This document shows positions 56,086 through 64,000 of a DNA stretch of 64,000 nt, one piece after another. Every line of letters starts with the position of its first letter. Position 1 is the first letter of the stretch. Position numbers and translations under genes: made by a program. Below the pieces are notes generated by a model. It searched no databases. It saw only the letters and a program-made list of their open reading frames with translations, and was not told the origin of the DNA. Source of the DNA: Turritopsis dohrnii. Lineage: Eukaryota > Cnidaria > Hydrozoa > Anthoathecata > Oceaniidae. The stretch spans positions 35,936 to 99,935 of the forward strand of contig BQMF02000800.1 in assembly GCA_027922465.2 (NCBI GenBank), given 5' to 3'.

Positions 56086-57194
56086 TTGACTAAAACACAT
56101 ATCTCCCCAACGGTGCCCATTGTATTGGATAAAAAATTTTTTACTTAGCAAAAAAGCTAGCGTGGGCCCTGACACAGGTTAAATTTATTTATTGTTTTCG
56201 AAATTGCTGTCATTGTTTAAAAATATGTTTTCTTTTCATTCACACCTTAATTGACCATTAAAAATTTAATTACATTTTTCCAAGACAATTTCATTATTTT
56301 TTCATTTTTCATAAAAATATAGTAGCCGAAAGAACTTGAAAATGGCTTGCCATTGCTGTAAAAGTTATTTTGAAATTCAGAAACTTCACATCAACATTTG
56401 AAATAAGCGTGCAAAGTAATGATGTTTCTTTTTATACGAGAAAAGGCTTTAAATCTCCGAAGTAACTTTCTAATTGAAGAGTTTTAAAAAAACATTCTCA
56501 CACAAGTAATTGATTTTTTTCTTCGTGACACAGGCTCGTCGATCTTATGAATCTCCCTAATAAAAATGCCCTTCATCGCATTGATAATGTGTTAATGTTC
56601 AGTGTTCATACCTTTACAATAGTACAACAGATGGTAGGCTTATAATTGCATCTGATGTGTAAAGTATTATCACAGCAATATTGGCAGATGCTTTTTATTG
56701 AGTTCACGTAATTGTTGAAACTTCTATTCAATACGAACCCCCAGTGCAAAAATTTACTTATAGTCTGTTCACCACATTCATGGCCAAATCGTTAGTTTTG
56801 GTCTGATAAGCTTTCTCATTAGCACATAAATTAAAAAACGTCAAACATTAAAAATGCGACCATAGCATGTTTTAAAACGGGGGTTGAACATATATGATTC
56901 TATAGAAAAGTTGAACAAAGGTTATTTTTTTCATAATTGCTACATTGTGTCCTTTAATTGTCCTTCATTGTAAAATGAGTTCATTGACTTTTAAGAATTT
57001 AATGAGCCAAATCGTTGAGTTTTTCTTCGATATCTTTTCGAAGAACAAATATTTTGGCAAACATTTTATATTAACGGATAGACCATGAAAAGCTCTTTCT
57101 TATGATATAAAATTCACAATATTTTATCAGACAAGTAATGAGATATACGCCTTGAAAGTTGGTGGATAAGACATTTTGATACACACTGTATATA
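56086..57194. other. Non-coding DNA
   Basis: AT-rich, with no supported feature. Confidence 0.4.
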
Positions 57195-57802
57195 CAGTGT
57201 GATTCACAAAAATCGGGACTCCAAGTTTGAGGGTAGATTACTTTTTATATGTAAAACATTTTTCAAGAAAAAACAAATTTCTCGTGCTCATCAGAGCGAT
57301 GATTCTTAATGGTCAGTTCGCACCTTGTTAATGACCATTAAGAAATCGTTGATTGCACGGTTTTATTGTTTTTTATTTTTAGTTTTATTGTTTTTTATGC
57401 AATCCATTAGAGAAGCGCCTTATGGAAAGAAAATGCTACTGTCACAGGGGATTTTTTTTATAAAAAAAACCCTTTGCGTTTTGTTCAACTTTATGTTTAT
57501 GTCAGAATATTTTATTACATTTACTAACTTTGTATTGTTGCTTATTGTGATAACAGAAAGAACGATTTATTAATGGTTGTCAACAAGCTGCTAACTGACC
57601 ATTAAAAATCATCGCTCTGATAAACACGAGAAATTTGCTTTTTCTTCTTGACTGGTAATTTTTTACGTTGCAACTTTTATATCATTTGAAAACTTATAAA
57701 ATTTCGCGTCTCATGGTGTAAAAGTTTTTGAAAAATGTTTTACATATAAAAAGTAATCTACCCTCAAACTCGGAGTCCCGATTTTTGTGAATCACACTAT
57801 AT
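57195..57802. mobile_element. Foldback/MITE with ~70-bp near-perfect TIRs
   Basis: Left AGTGTGATTCACAAAAATCG through TTACTTTTTATATGTAAAAC is repeated inverted at the right with one or two differences. A second inner inverted pair flanks CATTAA/TTAATG words (57305-57345 and 57570-57615). TA flanks suggest a Tc1/mariner-type MITE. Its internal 82-codon frame has no recognisable content. Confidence 0.8.
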
Positions 57803-58776
57803 TTTGAATTTAGTACCCGAAGGGATCAAATTTTAGAATTGACAAAAGTAAAAATGTCTCAAAAGTACCGCAGTCAAACTTAAGATGGCTTATTCGAAAA
57901 TATTATTAAAGTAATCTAGTCTCCCGTTTACAATCAACTTCGAACCCAGTGTTTCTAGCCTTTTCCATGTATCTATCCATACATCTAAAAGGTAAGAATC
58001 CCGGGGTTCAAGGTTGGCTTACAATATCAAATATCAGTAGCTATTCAGGAAGCACATGACGCAGCGCAAATATTCGAGAATACTTTTAGAAAGCAATCCC
58101 AACAGGCAAATTTGTTGAAACCACCGCGATGGAGTACATTTTTATAGAAGAACATACACTATTTCAATGAAAATTCTCTTCATCGCTGTGACTATTTGAC
58201 ATTTTTGTCGACTAAGATATGTCAAATTTATCATCCTTATCACCTTATTGATATGCGAGGCGAAAGAGCCCCTGAGGATGACGTTGATCAACATGGCTGC
58301 CTTCTCATGACATGACAACATCAAAATTTTTAAACGTAATGTAGCCAAATAAACTCGCTTGTTCATGACATGCATGATGACAATCAAAATTTCTCATCAA
58401 AATAATAAGTACTTGCATATGCCTGCTGTGGTTTCAGTAAGTGTTTTTTTTTCTTGAATCATCTTCAAAGTAAGAGCAGACCTGAGATAATGTTGTTTGG
58501 CTTGGAGGAAGGGTTTTTTAACTGTGCTGTTTTACTTGTAATTTGAACAAGAAAATAAACATAAACGATAGATCTTACATGGTGCTCTCTTATTTATAAA
58601 CGAACACTTTTTTAAAGGATCGTTTGCATATACTCACTTTGTTGATTTCAGATTTTCAATATTTATTGTGAAAGAGTTACTAAAAATATACGAAATAGAA
58701 CAGAATTGCAAAAGTGTAGACAGGCCCTTATTTTTTTATACTCGGAGCCAAATATGGAGGCGGCAATAGCATTCAT
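57803..58776. other. Non-coding 3' flank of the crotonase gene
   Basis: Contains only the foldback copy at 58098. Confidence 0.4.
58098..58214. mobile_element. Foldback element, ACTGCGATGAAGAG family (copy 7)
   Basis: Arms AACAGGCAAATTTGTTGAAA and CTCTTCATCGCTGTGACT. Confidence 0.65.
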
Positions 58777-60695
58777 TCATTGGATAGCTTGGATGTCCAT
58801 TACGCCTTTGTCCCAATTTTTCTGCGTTTCCAAGTCGTTCTGGATGCCCTGTTCTTTCCCATATGCGAATCTTTTCGTTGCCGGTGTTTTTGCAAGGGCT
58901 TGACCTAATTGGTACACTTCTTCCACAAGTCCGTCATGAATGGTGGTATCCACAGCAGCGTGAACGCATCGCTTGCAGGCAGTTATTGAAGCTGAATGGA
59001 ATTTCGCAATTCGATTGGCTAACTCTTCCACAAATGGACCAATCTCTTCGGGATCTAACGCACGGTTAATCGAACCATATCGTTCTGCGAGATCTGCATC
59101 AAAATCATGCGCGCCGAGGATGATTTCCATAGCCCTGCCTGTTAAGAACAAAAGAAGGAAATTATTTATACTATAAACAGAAAGGTTGGAACTCCACGAA
59201 ACACTCAATCCATGCCCTATTTGTTACTTTTGTTGAATGACATTTGTTTAGGCCACTTCATTCCCAGTGAGCAAAACCTTCATAAAACCATTGCGATGAA
59301 GAGCACTTTTATCGAAATGTGTGCATACTTCTTTATAAATGCACTCTTTCGCATTGAGTTTTTAACAAATTTGCCCACTGGGTTCTTTCTCATAAAATAG
59401 TGTTTACATATGAAGTCTCTTGGTCAAGTTATTTGGTGAGTCATACCTAACCCAACTTGTCTGGCGAGTCGTTGTGTTCCACCACCACAAGGTACAATGC
59501 CCATACCCACTTCCATTTGCATAAACACAGCTTTTCCACGAGCAGCAAAACGCATGTCACATGCTAGCATGAATTCGTGGCCACCCCCACGTGCCATACC
59601 TTCCACTTTGGCAATTGTGGCTTGTGGAAGCTCGGATATTCTCTGCATTACCACTTGTAATTGTAAAAGGGATTCCTTCTTCTTTGGAATTTCTTCAGCC
59701 TAAAATGATAATGAAATAACATTGACAGATTTTCTCTGCGCACCAGTATTGTGCATAGGAGGAGATTTATTATTCTAGTGGCAAAAATCGTTAAAAGTCA
59801 CTGCGATGAAGAGCATTTTTATTGAAATAGTGTACATGTTTCTATAGAGATACACTCCTTTGCAGTGCACCAAATTTACCTACTGGGTTGATTTGAAACT
59901 GGTGATTTACGTCTGACTGAGTTACCTTTCACAGTATTAAATGAAATTACACTTTTTTGAGAAATTAGGGGAGATCAAGTGAAAGACAAACTTAACCATT
60001 GTATTGTCAAGAAGAGGATACGTAGCAACATAGAAGGCCTAAAACTAAGACTCATACAGTGCAAGATGAGGAGTGGAATTCAAAATGGAATCTGTTTTGA
60101 TAAAGGCAGCGAAACACATCCTTTAGAAATATTCCAGTCGAGCGTGTTTTCAACTGAAGATTGAGTTTCGTGTTACCACCACAGTTTACCTGCCTATCAA
60201 GACTTGGCAGTGTAACCCTTGTTACAATTGTTTGGGTCAGTGAGGTTAGGTTCAGGCTATGCCTCAGTTTTTCGAAACGCTTTTATAAGAATTTTCACCA
60301 ATACGTTCGATGGTCTCATATTGGTAAATAAGAGGTAGTTTATACGGTCGAACTTTCGCCTTGTCTAATGTAAATCAATTGACCTGCGATTAGACACTGT
60401 CAATACTTTTACTTAAGAATGCAAGAGTTTTCATAAGTACAGGTTCATTAGAACATATTCTTACCTTTAAATCCACTAACATATCAATGTCGGCATGACA
60501 AACAAATATATCAGGGTGTGCCGACTGAAATACAACAACTTTGACGCTTTCATCTTTCTCCAGACTTGCAGCAAGTTTGTCCAAATCTTCCAACATAGGC
60601 CGACCTTGCACGTTTACTGGGGGAAAGTCAAACGTCACCCAGGCCACACCTTCTTTTATTTCCACTTTGAACGTTGCGTATCCTTCGTAAGACAT
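58777..60695 (-). CDS. Enoyl-CoA hydratase/isomerase family protein, three exons
   Basis: Exons 60465-60695, 59447-59699 and 58777-59138 join with matching phases (0 and 1) to give 281 residues, a normal crotonase length. Motifs: VTFDFPPVNVQGRPML near the start, the first oxyanion strand FVCHADIDML, ARGGGHEFMLACDMRFAARG (second oxyanion and ligand loop), then QMEVGMGIVPCGGGTQRLAR containing the crotonase Glu region. The C-terminal part FDADLAERYGSINRALDPEE closes the fold. The family acts on acyl-CoA thioesters (hydration or isomerisation); the exact substrate is open. No mitochondrial or peroxisomal signal is obvious. Wording and spacing resemble bacterial crotonases more than animal ECHS1 or ECI, so it may be an old bacterial transfer that gained introns (inference). 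Both introns hold foldback elements. Confidence 0.88.
59262..59382. mobile_element. Foldback element, ACTGCGATGAAGAG family (copy 8)
   Basis: Intron 2 of the crotonase gene. Ends CCCAGTGAGCAAAACC and AACAAATTTGCCCACTGGG define the family termini best. Confidence 0.75.
59776..59887. mobile_element. Foldback element, ACTGCGATGAAGAG family (copy 9)
   Basis: Intron 1 of the crotonase gene. Contains AAGTCACTGCGATGAAGAGC exactly. Confidence 0.75.
60333..60452. mobile_element. TIR element (GTAGTTTATACGGTCGAAC family), right end lost
   Basis: Matches 61318-61440 closely (AATGTAAATCAATTGACCTG, TACTTTTACTTAAGAATGCA), but the right TIR is missing. It ends about 12 bp from the donor of crotonase exon 1. 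Confidence 0.8.
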
Positions 60696-60699
60696 GATG

Positions 60700-61156
60700 G
60701 CTAGAGGTCAGGTTTGTATGGTGTTGTCTGTATTTCAGTATGCCTGAAACATTAAGAATAAAACAGTACAGATGTATATAGTTTATCAAAATACGCTGCT
60801 ATCTTAACTATTTGTGGTAAAAAGTTTTGTTATTTTGACTTTTTGGATTATCGAGATGAGAATTAAAACGAGATGCCTTTTGTGTGTCAAAAACTCAAGG
60901 GATGTCCATAATGGCCAAAATCATAGAACCCAATGAGTCAAAAGCTATAACTGTCGGCCGACACTTTTGGGATTCCTATGAATGAAAATAGGATTTCAAA
61001 TGTACCAAATCAGCCACGGTTATTCTTCAATCAAAAGCATACATCAATATTCTGCACGCATTCAATATTATTGGTGTGGCGTTTATTATGCATAGTTCAA
61101 TGTCTTGTAGATTCATTCATGAATACAACTCAACCAAGTTGTATATTTCCTGCAAA
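60700..61156. other. 5' flank of the crotonase gene
   Basis: No other feature identified. Confidence 0.35.
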
Positions 61157-61273
61157 CCCAGTGGGCAAAATGGTCAACTAGCCACTGAGACGAAGAGCAT
61201 TTTTATTGAAATATTGTGTATGCTTCTTTAAAAATGCACTCCTTCGCATACTTTTCAACAAATTTGCCCAATG
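61157..61273. mobile_element. Foldback element, ACTGCGATGAAGAG family (copy 10)
   Basis: CCCAGTGGGCAAAATGGTC at left and CAACAAATTTGCCCAATG at right. Confidence 0.75.
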
Positions 61274-61317
61274 TATAGCAAATATAGTTTCGTGCAAACA
61301 AAACATGATTCTGTTAG

Positions 61318-61482
61318 AGGTAGTTTATACGGTCGAACTTTCGCTTTTTATAATGTAAATCAATTGACCTGCGATTAGCACTGTCAATACTTTTACTTAA
61401 GAATGCAAGAGTTTTCATAAGTACAGGTCATTAGATTTACATTAGACAAGGCAAACGTTCGACCGTATAAACTACCACCTAA
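61318..61482. mobile_element. Complete TIR element (GTAGTTTATACGGTCGAAC family)
   Basis: GGTAGTTTATACGGTCGAAC at left is inverted at right (GTTCGACCGTATAAACTACC). 165 bp, no coding capacity. Confidence 0.85.
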
Positions 61483-62757
61483 ATTTGGCTAAATAACAAT
61501 AAGCTAGCAGAGCCATGTTAAATCTCTCCAAATGCTACTGGAATTTTAAATACACGTGGGTCAGCTCACGTCATTATAAACAAACAGACAGTTTTCTTAA
61601 TGTTAATGTCTTATCAAGTCTGTTAAATTAAAAACAGATAAGCCAAAATCCATGCCAATTATAAATTTACTGTTATAAACACAAAATGTCAAACAGGTTT
61701 CGTATCACAAACATTCGAAGTTTTCCATCCATCTGTCTTTTTATAAAGAAATCTACAATTCACCCGTATTAAATCACAAATCCAGCAATATCTTATAAAA
61801 CTTTTTTTGCAATAAGATATCAAGCCTTTTTATACAACATCGACATATTATCGTTTACAAAAAACGTTATTATATTTACTTAATAATTCAATAATCTACG
61901 GATGCCCAGTTTACACTTGCCTATATTCAGCCATCGCCTTATAAATATATATTCAATAAAACGGTTTTGCAAAGCAGGGTTTAAGCATGGTTTACACGTT
62001 TCAACTAGTTGAAGCAACTTTGAGTTGGTTCCCAAATCGCAATGTGTAAACATGATGGTAGAGGCAACTTTTTATACTACCCGGGGGGATAATCACGCCC
62101 TACAAAATGACTCAAGACTTTATTGGATGTCGGAGTTTGGAACAAAGGGCATCATTATTCAAGATGAAAAAGGAATGAAAACTGCTATAGTGGATCAGGG
62201 ATATATAAACACATGTATAAAATAGCCATGTAATTATAGATTAAAAATATGAAGAAATGTGATTTTTATAGAACGGTATTCACTTAAGTGTTTTATGAAT
62301 CAACCCATCTTTTGAAAGGCCAAATTACACTTGGATGAAACTTTTGTATCTTAAAATACTTTTTATTGATATTTTTGTATCTATGCATATCACACGGAAA
62401 AAACAGTAAAAACGATTCATTAAAATGATAAAATGTTTTTTGCAAGAACTTTAACATATACATATGATGAATTATTGTATTATACTTGTCCTTCCGTCAA
62501 TACTCGCCGACGTATTTTATGTATGCAGAGTATTAGAACAGCAAAAAAAACAAAAAAAAAACAAAAACAAAACTTCTAAAGGATCATACTCCACAAATAA
62601 GCAAGTAAGTAAGTAAGTAAGTAAGTAGGCGCATGCGTGAGAGAGGCACGTTACAGCGACAAAATAATATGCCTAAAAAAAGTGAAAATAACGAAATAAA
62701 AAATTCAAAACGTCTAAAACACAAAACGAATGACAGGAAAAGAAATGGAACTACAAC
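61483..62757. other. Non-coding AT-rich DNA
   Basis: Includes a TAAG microsatellite at 62606-62630. No gene is supported. Confidence 0.4.
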
Positions 62758-62759
62758 TA

Positions 62760-63205
62760 CCGTAAATGACCGATTAAGCGCCCAGGACTCAATTAAGCGC
62801 CCCGTCCGATTAAGCGCCCAGGTTTAGAGGAAAAATTTGTAATAAGCGCCCAGGTCCAAAACTGAAACTGGGCGTTTATTCGGCAAAAACATAAAATATT
62901 GAGAAAAACAACATTTTTAGTTGAACATATATTTCACCATAAAGAGAAGGAAACCTAATAACGCGAGAGAATGAATAATTTTCATCTCAAAGTGATAGTA
63001 TTTATCGAGCTTTTTTGAAGTTGCTCGTGTAGGATACAAGCAGTTCTTTTGTCAGTATTCAGTGAAAAGATAAACTGTATTGGTGGTTTAAGTGATTTTT
63101 TATTAACCGCCCAGGACTGAATTAAGCGCCCCCCCGTATAAGCGCCCACCGTAAAAGTGCAAAAAAAATTATAAGCGCCCAGGGCGCTTAATCGGTCATT
63201 TACGG
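62760..63205. mobile_element. 446-bp TIR element (CCGTAAATGACCGATTAAGCG family)
   Basis: Both ends read CCGTAAATGACCGATTAAGC as inverted repeats, flanked by TA. Seven or more internal TAAGCGCCC words are clustered near the ends. Similar design to the element at 19387; ISL2EU-like by style, without a transposase. Confidence 0.85.
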
Positions 63206-63227
63206 TAAGTGTTTTTTACTCCTCACA

Positions 63228-63265
63228 TCCCAACGGGCCAAAATCGTCAAAAAATTCACTGCGAC
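63228..63265. mobile_element. Foldback element fragment, ACTGCGATGAAGAG family (copy 11)
   Basis: Only the left arm (CATCCCAACGGGCCAAAATC to TTCACTGCGACG) remains. Confidence 0.55.
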
Positions 63266-63406
63266 GCGTGACAGATCAATCGAAGAAAATCAGGATTATT
63301 TAATGAGAAATAAAAATCTTTATTTTGAAATAAACCCCTTCCCTGTAAAAAAAAAAGAAAACCCCAAAAATTAGCTTAACCACCAAAAAGCTTAGACTTC
63401 TTTAGA

Positions 63407-63870
63407 TAGATATAAAATTTATCGCCGGCGCCAGAATGTTTAAGACAATTTTATAAATCAAGGAAATGTTAGATAGAATAATGCTGTTGAGCCAAAAACG
63501 ATAAAAACATGGGAAGAAAAAAAGTAATTAAAAGTGAAATAATTGAAGTATTCAAAACTCTCATTTTATTTACAAGACTTGTTGCATCAGGGATATCATA
63601 TCCCTGGTTGCATCATACAGTTCTTGGTCCTTGTAAATATCCTGCACCCAGAAAGCCCTCTTTTTATGAGCATTTGTTCTTCGACGACGTCTTTTTCGTA
63701 GCAATGTAACAAAAACATAAAGTACATCTTCCTCTTCACAATTCATTTCTGCTGCTATGTTTCTCTATACTTTATCGTTTCAAAACATTTTAATAAAATT
63801 CAATGGACACGTTTGCGTTTAGTTTTTGCGCCAGACAATTCTGGCGCCGGCGATAAATTTTATATCTAAT
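63407..63870. mobile_element. TIR element with perfect 29-bp arms (TATAAAATTTATCGCCGG)
   Basis: AGATATAAAATTTATCGCCG GCGCCAGAAT at left is exactly inverted at 63838-63867. The interior has a short palindrome (AGGGATATCATATCCCT) and a 66-codon frame of unknown meaning. Non-autonomous. Confidence 0.8.
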
Positions 63871-64000
63871 TATTTGCGTTTATCATAGGCGCTTTGGTGA
63901 AGCTTTGATGGACACTCAGCTCAAGGATTTCCAAATTTGTGAGATTATTTGTTAGAATTATAGATTTTTTTTGGTTGAGAGTGCTTATTATCTTTTTATG

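Noticed and set aside
57325..57573. 82-codon hydrophobic frame
   Set aside because: Lies inside a foldback element; composition follows the T-rich DNA.

Overview
The window is animal nuclear DNA, AT-rich and gene-poor, with spliceosomal introns, many short terminal-inverted-repeat (TIR) elements and gene families typical of early-branching invertebrates. These include a HEPN/NB-ARC/TPR protein, a PAN plus fibrinogen-domain secreted protein, TMEM26-like and BTB genes, a DIRS retrotransposon and an IS3-like integrase. A cnidarian fits best, but the sequence alone does not fix the taxon. All calls come from reading the sequence; no database search was possible.

Layout. 1-3639 (minus): 5' part of a large STAND-type sensor gene (HEPN-like, NB-ARC, then near-identical TPRs) that runs off the left edge. 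3692-13957: a 10.3 kb DNA transposon inserted about 50 bp upstream of that gene's start codon. It has about 50 bp TIRs, a perfect 6-bp target duplication (ATTTCA) and subterminal minisatellites in both arms. It carries two convergent genes: an N-terminal zinc-ribbon DDE integrase/transposase and a five-exon zinc-ribbon/HECT E3 ubiquitin ligase. A complete 4.8 kb DIRS tyrosine-recombinase retrotransposon (3912-8677) is nested in its left subterminal array. The DIRS copy shows phase-matched splice sites that predict a spliced Gag with an RG-rich tail.

13.96-32 kb holds no gene I can support. It contains several TIR elements, minisatellites and a roughly 550-bp satellite (25.1-31.3 kb) rich in TGACGTCA palindromes and in hairpins with compensatory changes. 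32.1-45.8 kb is a rearranged tandem segmental duplication. Unit A has a two-exon BTB gene, a Tc1/mariner insertion, an orphan TMEM26-like exon and an intact PAN-fibrinogen gene. Unit B has the matching remnants, including an empty target site for the mariner element and a scrambled fibrinogen pseudogene.

41.3-53.2 kb (minus) is a five-exon TMEM26-like membrane protein gene whose large introns hold the duplication, a 22-bp minisatellite and TIR elements. 55-56.1 kb is a decayed hAT transposase. 58.8-60.7 kb (minus) is a three-exon enoyl-CoA hydratase/isomerase that reads like a bacterial protein. One family of roughly 110-bp foldback elements occurs about eleven times between 37 and 63.3 kb and is not seen elsewhere in the window.

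The genes do not form an operon-like unit. The functional grouping I would look at first is the transposon at 3.7-14 kb, which pairs a mobilising integrase with a HECT ubiquitin ligase next to an innate-immunity-type STAND gene.
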